Assembly (NCBI GenBank): GCA_016125215.1
Contig: WGMF01000018.1
Coordinates: forward strand, 1-55,757
Reading direction: 5' to 3'
Source of the DNA: Phycisphaera sp.
GTDB taxonomy: Bacteria; Planctomycetota; Phycisphaerae; Phycisphaerales; Phycisphaeraceae
Length of the DNA: 55,757 nt
Shown: piece after piece, positions 32,155 to 42,394 of the stretch
Layout: each line of letters begins with the position of its first letter
How positions within the stretch are numbered: the stretch's first letter is position 1
The notes under the pieces: generated by a model
Database searches by the model: none
Seen by the model: only the letters and a program-made list of their open reading frames with translations
What the model was told of the DNA's origin: nothing
Position numbers and translations under genes: made by a program

Positions 32155-32955
32155 ATGACCATGACCTCTCTCACACAACAGACCGCCGGCCCAGCCCCCA
32201 TGGGGCCCCCCTCGCTCAAAAACCACTCGGAGGTCCAGTGGCACCTGCACGGCGACCTGGCCTACATGTTTGCCCGTCACGTCAGGCACGACCTGGTCAA
32301 CCTCCACTGCTCGATCCAAATGATGGAGACGGTCGAAAAAATCCGCAAGGTCGCCGGCGACGCGGGCATCCCCCCCGAACTCGCGCCCGACCAGGTGGCC
32401 CTGCGCGTCAAGGATGCGCTTCGCAAAGTCGTGAGCATGTCCAACGACATGACCCTGCTCGCCCAGGCCGCCAACCCCGCGAGCTACAAAAACACCCGCA
32501 CCGAATCGATCAACGACCTGCTCACCGGCGCGATCCTCAATAAAACCACCGACGAAATCCCTACGCCCGACAACCTCGTCAACCTCCCCGAACGCCTGAT
32601 CGTGTGCATGGGCGACTCGCTGATCCACGCCCTGTCGAGCTTCTATTTCCAGTGGACGCCGTGGAACACCCCGCACACCCGCGCCGCCAAAGCGACCGCC
32701 AAGACCCTCGACAACGCCGTCAGAATCACCATCCCCTCGGACGACACCGAACACGTCGCGTCTTTCGCCCGCAACATCAAGGCCCTCAAGGCCGACGCAA
32801 CCCGGTCGATGGTGGAAAGCCCCCTGACCGTCTCGACCACCGAGCTGGCCCTGTGGTTGGCCAGGTTCATCGTTGAACTGCACGGCGGCGAGGTGAACAT
32901 CGACCCCAACGACCCCGAGCTGGCGTTCACGATCTACCTGCCCACGACGAGGTGA
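32155..32955 (+). CDS. ChpT-like histidine phosphotransferase (degenerate kinase fold)
   Basis: 266 residues. Residues about 33-115 form a DHp-like pair of helices with candidate phosphoacceptor His45 (FARHVRHDLVNLHCSIQMME), comparable to the CHDLISPVGAI motif of ChpT. The C-terminal half resembles the end of a kinase ATPase domain (LWLARFIVELHGGEVNIDPND), but the N, G1 and G2 ATP-binding boxes are missing. This is the layout of ChpT/Spo0B-type phosphotransferases, which relay phosphate without binding ATP. GAGGAG precedes the start. It follows the REC-HDOD gene by 11 bp, so the three plus-strand genes probably form a relay operon. Confidence 0.6.
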   Translation: MTMTSLTQQTAGPAPMGPPSLKNHSEVQWHLHGDLAYMFARHVRHDLVNLHCSIQMMETVEKIRKVAGDAGIPPELAPDQVALRVKDALRKVVSMSNDMTLLAQAANPASYKNTRTESINDLLTGAILNKTTDEIPTPDNLVNLPERLIVCMGDSLIHALSSFYFQWTPWNTPHTRAAKATAKTLDNAVRITIPSDDTEHVASFARNIKALKADATRSMVESPLTVSTTELALWLARFIVELHGGEVNIDPNDPELAFTIYLPTTR

Positions 32956-32971
32956 TGGGTCTAACAAAGTG

Positions 32972-33922
32972 TTATAAACCCGCCAGGGCCGCGGTCTGCG
33001 TGTAGCCCCGGGTCCCCGCACTGCCGCCCAGCGCGGTCACGCAGCACGCCCCCGCCGCGGAACCGAGCCTGCCCGCGTCGCTCACGCTCAGCCCCTTGAG
33101 CATCCCTGTCAGCAGCCCCGCATAAAAACAGTCCCCTGCGCCGGTCGTGTCCACCACTTCGCCCGGCGGTTGAACCATCGGGACCTGGATAAAGTCTCCC
33201 GCCTTGGGGCTCAGCAGCACACCCTTCTTCCCGAGCTTGACCCCGAGCAGGCCCGGCCCGCCCGCCGCCCGGTACATCTCGATAATCTTTCGAGGGTCGT
33301 CGTGGCCCGTCTGGTGCATCGCCTCGGAAAGCGACGGCACGTAGACATCCACCACCGGCAAAATATGCTCCAGAGGCTCAAACCCCCCGCCCGAACCCGC
33401 CGCGTCGAGCGCCGTCTTGCAACCCCTTTCACGCACCGCCTTGAAGACCTCCGCAAGGTCCGCTTCAAGATTGGGCATCAGGCTGTAATACCCCAACAGC
33501 AGAACCTGACTGCTCGCGATCGTGTCCATCCGCTCGTGAAACATCTGGGCGTCCATCAGGCGCGGCGCGCCCGCGCTATGCAAAAAGCTGCGCTCGCACG
33601 ATTCATCGATCACCACCACCGTCGTGCTTGTGGCCGCTTCGGATCGCTCCTGCAAGAGCGAAACATCCAAGCCCTCACGTTCAAACAAGTCCCGGACGAT
33701 CTTGCCCCACGCGTCCTGGCCCACGCACGTCATCGCGCAGACTTTCATACCCATGCGTGCCATCGCCACGCCCGCGTTGGCCACGATCCCCCCCGCCATC
33801 ACCCCGAAAGGCTCCACGTCGATGAGCGACCCGCGACCGATGGGCTTGTCCAACGGCACGGAACGCACAAGCACGTCCACCACGCACGAGCCGGCCACGA
33901 TGCAGTCGATCGTTTTATCCAT
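32972..33922 (-). CDS. PfkB-family carbohydrate/nucleoside kinase
   Basis: 316 residues. N-terminal VAGSCVVDVLVR and GGIVANAGVAMARMGMKVCAMTCVG bind the sugar, and DTTGAGDCFYAGLLTGML holds the catalytic Asp and anion hole. These are the two PfkB signatures of the ribokinase superfamily. The substrate cannot be told from sequence. No Shine-Dalgarno is seen; TATCTT ends 7 nt before the ATG, so the mRNA is probably leaderless. It converges on the ChpT-like gene with a 16-bp gap. Confidence 0.88.
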   Translation of the reverse strand: MDKTIDCIVAGSCVVDVLVRSVPLDKPIGRGSLIDVEPFGVMAGGIVANAGVAMARMGMKVCAMTCVGQDAWGKIVRDLFEREGLDVSLLQERSEAATSTTVVVIDESCERSFLHSAGAPRLMDAQMFHERMDTIASSQVLLLGYYSLMPNLEADLAEVFKAVRERGCKTALDAAGSGGGFEPLEHILPVVDVYVPSLSEAMHQTGHDDPRKIIEMYRAAGGPGLLGVKLGKKGVLLSPKAGDFIQVPMVQPPGEVVDTTGAGDCFYAGLLTGMLKGLSVSDAGRLGSAAGACCVTALGGSAGTRGYTQTAALAGL

Positions 33923-33954
33923 GACAAAGAAGATAGCAGGTCGGAGACGAAGGG

Positions 33955-34080
33955 TTCTCGCGAAGGCGCGAAGGGCGCGAAGTGAAGCATAAAAGAAAAC
34001 GATGAAGATGTACTCGACCGGGCTGCGGCCAGGATTCTCAACAGTTTTCCGACTTCGCGTCTTCGCGGTCTTCGCGGGAA
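33955..34080. repeat. Inverted GCGAAG-type repeat pair E
   Basis: Left arm 33955-33985 (TTCTCGCGAAGGCGCGAAGG and onward, 9-bp period) and right arm 34051-34080 in inverse (GACTTCGCGTCTTCGCGG and onward). It fills the 166-bp spacer between asd and the PfkB gene. Same architecture as elements A-D but a different unit sequence. Confidence 0.75.
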
Positions 34081-34088
34081 ATTGGCTG

Positions 34089-35159
34089 TTATTTCAGCAG
34101 CAGCTCCGCGATCTGCACCGCATTGAGCGCCGCGCCCTTGCGCAACTGGTCGCCGCACACGAACAGGCTCAGGCCCCGGCCGTCGTCCTGGCTGATGTCT
34201 TGGCGGATGCGTCCGACGTAGACATCGTCCTTGCCCGATGCATCGATCGGCGTCGGGAAGCGGTTGTGGGCACGGTCGTCGATGATCGATACGCCCGGGG
34301 CCTTGGCAAGAATCTCGCGGGCCTCGTCTTCGCCCAGCGCCTTACCGAGTGTGAGTGTGATGCTCTCGGCGTGGGCACGCATCACCGGCACACGCACACA
34401 CGTCGCGGCGATCTTCACCGTCGCGTCGCCCCACATCTTGTGCGTCTCCTTGACCAGCTTCATCTCTTCCTCGTTGTAACCGTTCTCGAGCATCGAAGAG
34501 TTGTGGCTGAAGAGATTGAACGCATACTGCTGCTTGAAAATCTTGCAGGTCGGGGCCTGGCCGCGCAGGACCTCGTGGGACTGCTGTTCGAGTTCCATCA
34601 TCGCGGCGTAACCCGCGCCGCTGGCGGCCTGGTAGGTGCTCACCACCATCCGCTTCACGCCCGCGGCGCGGTGCAACGGCGTCACCGCCACCAGCGCGAT
34701 GATGGTCGAGCAGTTGGGGTTGGCCACGATGCCGCCCTTGCCCAGTTCGATGCCCTTGAGGTCGCCGGGATTCACTTCCGGCACCACGAGGGGGATTCCC
34801 GGGGTCATGCGGAAAGCCGAGCTGTTGTCCACCACCGTCGCGCCGGCCTGCGAGGCGATCGGGGCAAACTTCTTGCTGATCGACCCGCCCGCGCTGAACA
34901 GCGCCAGGTCGATCCCCTTGAAGCTCTCTTCCGTCAGCTCACGGATGGTGTGCGTCTTGCCCGCAAACTCCACGCTCTTGCCCGCGCTCCGAGCCGAGGC
35001 CAGCAAACGCACCTCGCTCATGGGGAAGTTGCGCTGAGCCAGCACGTCAAGAAACTCCTGCCCCACCGCGCCCGTCGCCCCCACCACCGCCACACGCGGC
35101 GATGAAGTCGATCGGCTGGTTGACGAAGACGCGGAAACGCTGGACTGGGCTGTGGACAT
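34089..35159 (-). CDS. asd: Aspartate-semialdehyde dehydrogenase
   Basis: Reduces aspartyl phosphate to aspartate semialdehyde for lysine, threonine, methionine and diaminopimelate synthesis. It shows VAVVGATGAVGQEFLDVL (NADP-binding), SAGGSISKKFAP, NSSAFRM, GGIVANPNCSTI (catalytic Cys) and TYQAASGAGYAAMMEL. About 356 residues with a Ser-rich N-terminal extension of about 20 residues. The second of two adjacent ATG codons (35159) is favoured, 8 nt after AGGAG. TATAAT at 35195-35190 is a good -10 box. ATCAGG-TCT-CCTGAT forms an inverted repeat around the ribosome-binding site. Confidence 0.95.
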   Translation of the reverse strand: MSTAQSSVSASSSTSRSTSSPRVAVVGATGAVGQEFLDVLAQRNFPMSEVRLLASARSAGKSVEFAGKTHTIRELTEESFKGIDLALFSAGGSISKKFAPIASQAGATVVDNSSAFRMTPGIPLVVPEVNPGDLKGIELGKGGIVANPNCSTIIALVAVTPLHRAAGVKRMVVSTYQAASGAGYAAMMELEQQSHEVLRGQAPTCKIFKQQYAFNLFSHNSSMLENGYNEEEMKLVKETHKMWGDATVKIAATCVRVPVMRAHAESITLTLGKALGEDEAREILAKAPGVSIIDDRAHNRFPTPIDASGKDDVYVGRIRQDISQDDGRGLSLFVCGDQLRKGAALNAVQIAELLLK

Positions 35160-35189
35160 CATCAGGTCTCCTGATTAACCGAGCCAAGC

Positions 35190-35195
35190 ATTATA
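35190..35195 (-). promoter_or_regulatory. -10 box of asd
   Basis: A perfect TATAAT on the minus strand about 30 nt before the asd start, without a recognisable -35 at 16-18 nt. Confidence 0.45.
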
Positions 35196-35317
35196 TCCTA
35201 TCCCCGCCAATCCTCCCGCCCGACTCTGAGATCATCAATCATCATTCAGCAATCAGCAATGGTTTTCTCCCCTCCCATACGCCTCCCCGGTCCATCCGAC
35301 CAACCGCTTGACGCAAT

Positions 35318-35346
35318 TTGACATCTCCCACCCGCTCGCGGAAAAT
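35318..35346 (+). promoter_or_regulatory. Strong promoter upstream of nusA leader/ncRNA
   Basis: TTGACA (35318-35323, perfect -35), a 17-nt spacer and GAAAAT (35341-35346, four of six). The predicted start is near 35353, almost 390 bp ahead of nusA. Confidence 0.65.
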
Positions 35347-35352
35347 AATGGG

Positions 35353-35669
35353 CTGCGTTTTGGTCGGTCGCTCGGAGCGGTCGGCCACGGCCCAAGGGAA
35401 CGACCGGCATGGCAGAGCCTGTTGGACATTCGGGCGACGAGAGAACGGCTTGATGGAAGCGCTAAGCCCCCATCATCGCCGCGACCTCACGGACGGACGC
35501 AACGCCAAAGCCCATCGGATGGGACGAGGCTTTGCGTCAACGGAGGGAACGTCCATGGCCTAATGCACACAGGTGCATCCCGGTCGGCGAGGCTCGGCTT
35601 TTTGGCCCACGCCTCTGCCAAGGCCCCTGGGCCACGAACGCACAACGCGCCTCGTGGCCTTTGTTTTTT
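35353..35669 (+). ncRNA. Putative structured RNA or long nusA leader
   Basis: A span of about 315 nt between a TTGACA promoter and an intrinsic terminator, with no convincing protein (the overlapping frames have no recognisable fold or ribosome-binding site). Internal stems include GACGCAA/AAGCC with GGCTTTGCGTC (35496-35538) enclosing CCCATC-G-GATGGG (35511-35523), and ATGCAC-ACAG-GTGCAT (35563-35578). I see none of the signature sequences of RNase P RNA, tmRNA, SRP RNA or common riboswitches. It could be a stand-alone small RNA or an attenuated leader controlling nusA-infB. Confidence 0.5.
35630..35669 (+). terminator. Intrinsic terminator ahead of nusA
   Basis: GGCCACGA (35630-35637), a 14-nt loop, TCGTGGCC (35652-35659) and TTTGTTTTTT. 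No promoter is obvious between it and nusA (35738), so read-through may set nusA expression. Confidence 0.8.
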
Positions 35670-35737
35670 AACCCCGTACCCCAACAACACCCCGCGCTCG
35701 GACAACTGAATAACAACTTAATAGCAAGGACCTACCC

Positions 35738-37204
<1,467 letters not shown>

Positions 37205-37313
37205 CCCCGGGGTGTCTGATTATCTAACACTTTGTTTGATTGCGCATTGTTTTGGTAACTTGACTCGATTGGATCGAACGACGGGGACTTGAAGCAGAGC
37301 AAAGGAGCTGACA

Positions 37314-40118
37314 TTGGCCAAGGCAAAACGGGTATTCGAGATCGCCAAAGAGCTGAACGTGGACAGCAAGGCGATTGTGGCCAAGTGCCAGGCCGAGGGC
37401 GTGCCGGGCATCACGAACCACATGTCCGTGGTCAAGCTCGGTTTGATCGAGACGATCCGTCAGTGGTTCCATTCCGACAAGGCCCACGCGGCGACCGCCA
37501 TCGAGACGGCGGAGGAAGTGGACCTGGCCAAGGTCAAGCGTCCGCGCCGGCGCAAGGCCGCCAAAGCGGTGGATGCCCATTCCGACAACGAGCAGGATGA
37601 CTCATCGACCGCCACCGCCACCGCGGAAGATGAAGCCCACGAAGAACAGGCCACGGAAGACGAGCAGACCCATACCGAGGCCCAGGTCGTACAAACAGAC
37701 CAGCCGCAGGCCGCCGCGCAGGAAGAGACCACCGCCACGGTTGAAAGCCCATCGCCCCCCGCCGTCGAAGCGGCACCCGCACACAAGCCCGTCAAGCCCC
37801 CTGTCGTCCCGAAGGTCATCACCCCTGTGGGTCGACCGAACGTGCCCGACCGCCCGACCGTGGTCAAACCCGCAGGTAAACAACTGGAAAAACCCAAGGA
37901 AGCGGTGCTGCGTGGCCCGAAGGTCATCCGCATCGAGAAGCCTGACGAGGTTGCCCCCCCACGCCCCCGACGCTCCGGCCCGGGCGGCGGTCAGGGTGGC
38001 CCCAACTTCGGCGGCGGTCCCGGTGGTCGCAACACCGGCGGCGACACCGGCGGTATCACTCGCTCGCGCGGCCCGGCGCGGGGGCGCGGCGTCGGCGGTC
38101 CCTCGACCGACGAGAGCGACTCGTCTCCCGCACGCAACAAGCGTCGCAGCACCAACGTCCGACGTGGCCGATCCGCCGAGGGCCTGCCCTCCGGCCCGAC
38201 CCAATTCTCCGAAGCCGACCTCATCGAACTCGACGCTAGGCTCAAGGGTGCGCCGGGCTTCCTCAAGCAGCGCCGCCGTGACCTGCGCAAACGCGGGGAC
38301 CTGAGTTCCCCCACCGCCGCGCCCGTGGTGACCGGCGGCAAGGTCGAGATCGCCGAACCTATTTTCATCAAGGACCTCTCCTCGGTCACAGGCATCAAAG
38401 CCGGCGACATCATCAAGTACCTCTTCAAGAAGGGGATCATGGCGACCATCAACTCCGCCATCGGCGCGGAGGCCGCGATGGAAGTCTGCATGGAATACAA
38501 CATCGAGTTGGTGGTCAAGGAGCAACAGACCGCCGAGCAGAAGGTCCTTGCGGAATTCGAGCAGCGTGAGCAGATCGATGTCCGCCCGCGGCCGGCGATC
38601 GTGACGGTGCTCGGCCACGTCGACCACGGCAAGACGAGCCTGCTCGACCGCATCCGCAAGTCGGACGTCGCGGCGCATGAGGCCGGCGGCATCACCCAGC
38701 ACGTCGGTGCGTACCGCATCACGATCCAGGGCCACGACAACCAGGACAAGACGGCGGTCTTCCTCGACACGCCGGGCCACGAGGCGTTTACCTCGATGCG
38801 TGCCCGCGGCGCGAAGATGACGGACCTCGTCGTGCTCGTCGTCGCGGCGGACGACGGCGTGATGCCTCAGACCATCGAATCGATCAACCACGCCAAGGCC
38901 GCCGGCGTGCCCATCGTCGTCGCGCTCAACAAGATCGACAAGCAAGAGGCCACCGAGGCGAACATCCGCAAGATCTTCGGCCAACTCGCGGAGCACGGCC
39001 TGAACCCCGTCGAGTGGGGCGGGCAAACCGAGGTCCTCAAGACCAGCGCCACGTCCGGCAAGGGCGTGACCGAGTTGCTCGAAATCCTCGACTACCAGGC
39101 GGAACTGCTCGACCTCAAGGCCGACTACGGCGGAGCGGCGCGTGGCAGCGTGATCGAATCGGAGATGCAGCCCGGGCGTGGCCCGGTCGCACGGGTGCTC
39201 GTGCAGGAAGGCCAGCTCAAGGTCGGCGACTTTATCGTGATCGGCCGCGCGTTCGGGCGTGTGCGTGACATGACGGACGACCGGGGCCAGACGGTGAAGG
39301 TGGCCGGCCCCGCGACGCCGTTGGAGCTTTCGGGCATCGACATGATCCCCGACGCCGGCGACAAGTTTTACATCACCGACACGCTCCAGAAAGCCGAGCA
39401 GGTTGCCAAGCAGTTCCGTGAGGCGGAGCGCACCGCGCAACTGGCGCAGAAGACCAAGGTCACGCTGGAGAACCTGGCTGACCAGCTCAAGGCCGGCAAG
39501 ACGCAGGAACTCCGCGTCGTGCTCAAGGCCGACGTGCAAGGCTCGATCGACGTGCTCCGCAAGAGCCTCGAAGAGCTGGGCAACGAGGAGGTCGGCGTGC
39601 GTGTGCTGCACGCGGCGGTCGGCGGTATCACCGAGAGCGACGTGCTTCTGGCTGACGCTTCCGATGCGGTCATCATCGGTTTCCACGTGATCGCGGTGCC
39701 GGCGGTGCGCGAGATCGCCGAGCAGCGCGACATCGACATCCGTCTCTACCGCGTGATCTACGAATGCACCGACGAGGTCAAGAAGGCGCTCGAGGGCATG
39801 TTGACGCCCGAGAGCAAAGAGGTCGAGCTTGGCCGGGCCGAGGTCCGCGAGGTCTTCAGGATCAGCAAGCTCGGCGTCGTGGCGGGCTGTCTGGTGACCG
39901 ATGGCACGATGCAGCGTTCGGGCAGGGTCCGTGTCGAGCGAGACGGCGTCATCGTGACGGCCAACCGTGAACTCGAATCGCTGCGTCGCGTCAAAGAAGA
40001 CGCCAAGGAGGTCCGTGCGGGCACCGAGTGCGGCATCCGCCTCGCCGGGTTTGAAGACGTGAAGATCGGCGACAACATCGTGTGCTACAAGGTCGAGACC
40101 GTCAAGCGCACGCTTTGA
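37314..40118 (+). CDS. infB: Translation initiation factor IF-2
   Basis: GTPase that brings initiator tRNA to the 30S subunit. 934 residues: an N-terminal IF2-N-like segment ([22 protein letters not shown]), a very long low-complexity stretch rich in Ala, Glu, Pro, Lys and Gly/Arg (about 70-350), a second IF2-N fold (about 350-420), the G domain from residue 434 ([20 protein letters not shown]), then beta-barrel and C-terminal tRNA-binding domains. TTG is the start codon, supported by AAAGGAG 6 nt upstream. Downstream of nusA by 109 bp. Confidence 0.97.
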   Translation: MAKAKRVFEIAKELNVDSKAIVAKCQAEGVPGITNHMSVVKLGLIETIRQWFHSDKAHAATAIETAEEVDLAKVKRPRRRKAAKAVDAHSDNEQDDSSTATATAEDEAHEEQATEDEQTHTEAQVVQTDQPQAAAQEETTATVESPSPPAVEAAPAHKPVKPPVVPKVITPVGRPNVPDRPTVVKPAGKQLEKPKEAVLRGPKVIRIEKPDEVAPPRPRRSGPGGGQGGPNFGGGPGGRNTGGDTGGITRSRGPARGRGVGGPSTDESDSSPARNKRRSTNVRRGRSAEGLPSGPTQFSEADLIELDARLKGAPGFLKQRRRDLRKRGDLSSPTAAPVVTGGKVEIAEPIFIKDLSSVTGIKAGDIIKYLFKKGIMATINSAIGAEAAMEVCMEYNIELVVKEQQTAEQKVLAEFEQREQIDVRPRPAIVTVLGHVDHGKTSLLDRIRKSDVAAHEAGGITQHVGAYRITIQGHDNQDKTAVFLDTPGHEAFTSMRARGAKMTDLVVLVVAADDGVMPQTIESINHAKAAGVPIVVALNKIDKQEATEANIRKIFGQLAEHGLNPVEWGGQTEVLKTSATSGKGVTELLEILDYQAELLDLKADYGGAARGSVIESEMQPGRGPVARVLVQEGQLKVGDFIVIGRAFGRVRDMTDDRGQTVKVAGPATPLELSGIDMIPDAGDKFYITDTLQKAEQVAKQFREAERTAQLAQKTKVTLENLADQLKAGKTQELRVVLKADVQGSIDVLRKSLEELGNEEVGVRVLHAAVGGITESDVLLADASDAVIIGFHVIAVPAVREIAEQRDIDIRLYRVIYECTDEVKKALEGMLTPESKEVELGRAEVREVFRISKLGVVAGCLVTDGTMQRSGRVRVERDGVIVTANRELESLRRVKEDAKEVRAGTECGIRLAGFEDVKIGDNIVCYKVETVKRTL

Positions 40119-40145
40119 TCGGGGACGAGTCCATCGGGAGGCTGT

Positions 40146-40628
40146 GTGGGTCAAGGTTACACCGTCAAGATCGAGAACATCGACAGCCGACCGCTCGCGG
40201 TGGTGCGACGCCGGGCGGCACGTGATGAGTTGTCAAAGGTGGTCCCGCAGGCCTGCGGTCAAGTGTGGGATGTGGTGCGCTCGGACAAAATCCCCGGTGC
40301 GGGCAGGCACGTCGCGGTGTACCTCGATGAAGAGATCCGCCTCGAAGTGGGCGTGGAGTTGGAATCACCGCTCCAAGGCGAGCACGGCGAGGTGGTCGCT
40401 TCCGCCACACCGAAAGGGACCGTGGCGACGACCAGGCACCTCGGGCCTTACCCGGAGCTCCACCGTGCCCACGAGGCGGTCCGGTCGTGGTGCGACGCGA
40501 AAGGCCACACCCCGGCCGGCAAAAACTGGGAGTTCTACGGCCACTGGAAAAACGAGTGGAACAACAACCCGTCCCTGATCGAGACCGACGTGTTTTACCT
40601 GCTCAAGAACGATGCGCTGCCCGACTAA
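40146..40628 (+). CDS. GyrI-like effector-binding domain protein
   Basis: 160 residues matching the general pattern of the GyrI/AraC effector-binding fold: VKIENIDSRPLAVVRRRA, VAVYLDEEIRLEVGVELESPL, VVASATPKGTVATTRHLGPYPELHRAHEAVRSWC and a C-terminal ETDVFYLL. Proteins of this fold bind small hydrophobic ligands or act as gyrase inhibitors. GTG start with GGGAGG upstream. It is 27 bp after infB. It is not a usual member of this operon, and its role is unknown. Confidence 0.65.
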   Translation: MGQGYTVKIENIDSRPLAVVRRRAARDELSKVVPQACGQVWDVVRSDKIPGAGRHVAVYLDEEIRLEVGVELESPLQGEHGEVVASATPKGTVATTRHLGPYPELHRAHEAVRSWCDAKGHTPAGKNWEFYGHWKNEWNNNPSLIETDVFYLLKNDALPD

Positions 40629-40722
40629 GCCACCCTCAAAAAAACACCGCGCCAGCCGTGCCTACGCCCCGCACGCAAACCAACACACCGGGCGGAACGA
40701 GTCAACCGAACCCCACGCGATT

Positions 40723-41013
40723 ATGGTCGTCGGCATCCTCCAGTTTGAGATCGGCATCGAGTACGCCCAGTCCCTCAAGGACAAGCGTCGTGTCGTGTCC
40801 AGCCTCAAGGACCGCCTGCACCACGACCACATGGTCGCGGTGGCGGAGGTCGGCTCACTCGACGACCCCCGGAAGGCGCTCATGGGGATATCGATGGTTT
40901 CCAACGACGTGTCCCACTGCCAGAGCGTGCTCGACCGGATTGTCGACAAGCTCCGCCTGCACCGGGACTGTGTGCTCAACGATTTTGCCAAGGAGATCCT
41001 GACCGGGAGATAA
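40723..41013 (+). CDS. YlxP-like protein (DUF503)
   Basis: 96 residues: MVVGILQFEIGIEYAQSLKDKRRVVSSLKDRLHHDHMVAVAEVGSLDDPRKALMGISMVSNDVSHCQSVLDRIVDKL matches the DUF503/YlxP family, a small ferredoxin-like fold commonly encoded between infB and rbfA. Its molecular role is uncertain; a link to ribosome maturation is inferred from the conserved position. The start is set by the family N-terminus; no ribosome-binding site is seen. Confidence 0.88.
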   Translation: MVVGILQFEIGIEYAQSLKDKRRVVSSLKDRLHHDHMVAVAEVGSLDDPRKALMGISMVSNDVSHCQSVLDRIVDKLRLHRDCVLNDFAKEILTGR

Positions 41014-41050
41014 CTTCGGCTTTTGGCCCTGTTCCACCCCGTCTGAGTTG

Positions 41051-41485
41051 ATGAGCCACCGCATCGAACAAATCGAGTCCCTCCTCAAGCGCGAGCTGAG
41101 CACCATCCTCGCGCACAAGCTCTCCGACCCGCGCATCGAGGGCATGGTCAGCATCACGAGGCTCAGTGTCAGCCCCGACCTGCACGACGCGTATGTCTAT
41201 GTCTCCGTCATGCCCGACAAGTTCGAGAAGAAGACGCTCTACGGCCTGCGTCACGCCACGGGTCACATCCACTCGTTGCTGCGTAAGGCCGTGGCGATGC
41301 GGAGCGTCCCGCAGCTCGAGTTCCGCCTCGACCAGGCCCTCAAGAAACAGGCCAAGGTCTTCGAGGCGATCCAGCGCGGCGTCGACAAGGAACGTGCCGA
41401 CCCGCCACGGAGCACCCCTGACCCGGAAGAAATCCCCTACGACCCCGACAACCCGCAACCGCCCACCCCGCACCAGGACGCCTAA
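41051..41485 (+). CDS. rbfA: Ribosome-binding factor A
   Basis: Late 30S maturation factor, a KH-fold protein. The sequence SHRIEQIESLLKRELSTILAHKLSDPRIEGMVSITRLSVSPDLHDAYVYVSVM and ALRH-like TGHIHSLLRKAVAMRSVPQLEFRLDQ are diagnostic. 144 residues with a Pro/Asp-rich C-terminal tail. ATG 41051 is preferred over the adjacent TTG at 41048. It follows ylxP by 37 bp and precedes the HhH gene by 3 bp. Confidence 0.94.
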   Translation: MSHRIEQIESLLKRELSTILAHKLSDPRIEGMVSITRLSVSPDLHDAYVYVSVMPDKFEKKTLYGLRHATGHIHSLLRKAVAMRSVPQLEFRLDQALKKQAKVFEAIQRGVDKERADPPRSTPDPEEIPYDPDNPQPPTPHQDA

Positions 41486-41488
41486 ACC

Positions 41489-42190
41489 GTGAAGAACTCA
41501 GCCGAATACACCAAGAAACTCAATAGCCTGCTGCGGACGCTCTCCAAGTCGCAGAAGCCCGCGCCCCTGCCCGATGAGGACGTGGACCCCGTGACGCGGC
41601 TGGTCATCAGCTTCCTGCAGTGGAACGCGCGTCGCCCAGACGCCATGGCGGCGCACAAGCGCATCATGAGCGTCATGGTCGACAACAACGACCTGCGCGT
41701 GAGCCACGTCAACGAGGTCGTGTCATTCCTAGGGGACAACTACCCCCGTGCCGAGGAACGTGTCGCGCGGATGCTCGAAGCGCTGCAGGAAATCTTCGTG
41801 CGAGAACACGCCGTGACACTCGACCACCTGAGCGACAAGCCCAAGAAAGACGTGCGGGCCTACCTCGAATCGCTGCCGGGCATGCCCTCGTATGTTGCGG
41901 CGAGGGTAACGCTCCTGGGCTTCGGCGGCCACGCGATCCCGGTGGACGATCGGTTGAGCGAAGCCCTCAAGGGGGCCGGTGCCGTCGATCCCGAAGCGAG
42001 CATCGAAGAGGTGCAGGGCTTCCTCGAACGCCACATCAAGGCGACCGACGGCCTGGACATGTACCTGCTGCTCGACGCCTGGTCCGACACCCGTGCCGGC
42101 TCACGACGCAGCGCCGCGGCCAAGACCGTCGAGGCCGGCAAAAAGACTACGAAGAAGAGAACCTCCAAGAAACCCGCTCGCAAGAAATAG
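41489..42190 (+). CDS. HhH-GPD-like (endonuclease III-related) protein, probably non-catalytic
   Basis: 233 residues. Residues about 45-205 look like the endonuclease III/HhH-GPD fold: VTRLVISFLQWNARRPDAM, then the helix-hairpin-helix LESLPGMPSYVAARVTLLGFGGHAIPVDDRLSEAL. The usual catalytic Lys in the hairpin (LPGVGRKTA) is replaced by Ser-Tyr, although an Asp at the VDT-H position is kept. There is no four-Cys iron-sulfur loop. The C-terminal 30 residues are Lys/Arg-rich (TTKKRTSKKPARKK), suited to nucleic acid binding. GTG start, 3 bp after rbfA, so translation is probably coupled. DNA or rRNA binding without cleavage is plausible. Confidence 0.6.
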   Translation: MKNSAEYTKKLNSLLRTLSKSQKPAPLPDEDVDPVTRLVISFLQWNARRPDAMAAHKRIMSVMVDNNDLRVSHVNEVVSFLGDNYPRAEERVARMLEALQEIFVREHAVTLDHLSDKPKKDVRAYLESLPGMPSYVAARVTLLGFGGHAIPVDDRLSEALKGAGAVDPEASIEEVQGFLERHIKATDGLDMYLLLDAWSDTRAGSRRSAAAKTVEAGKKTTKKRTSKKPARKK

Positions 42191-42394
42191 CGCCGACGCT
42201 CCCGGCCGATGACAGGCATATCCGGCAAGATAGGTAAACCCCCGGCGGTGTTATACGGTGTCAATGCAAGTTTTTGATGAGTTTGCCTGTGTTTTCTAGA
42301 CAGCACATGAACCGTTATATACGATGGTTACTAATGTAGACGAGCGTAGCCTCGCTGCATGCGTGTCACACAATTAAACAAAGGGAGAAGACTC

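Noticed and set aside
35353-35669. RNase P RNA, tmRNA, SRP RNA or 6S RNA
   Set aside because: I looked for the GAGGAAAGTCC-type core of RNase P RNA, the tRNA-like ends and tag frame of tmRNA, the GGAAGCAG loop of SRP RNA, and the end-to-end pairing of 6S RNA. None is present.
35308-35709. 133-codon frame ahead of nusA as a protein gene
   Set aside because: No ribosome-binding site, no recognisable fold, composition unlike the neighbours, and it runs through an intrinsic terminator. A non-coding RNA or leader explains the region better.
37602-40154. 850-codon open frame antisense to infB
   Set aside because: It lies fully opposite a canonical IF-2 gene; long antisense frames are expected in GC-rich coding DNA. 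No recognisable domain, and its composition is that of a shadow. The same applies to the long minus-strand frames at 6918-9050, 13368-15581 and 43038-44864.
42200-42390. Riboswitch (cyclic-di-GMP or other) before the PEP-CTERM gene
   Set aside because: Some words (GGCAAG, GGTAAACC) recall a GEMM element, but the full consensus and fold could not be built.
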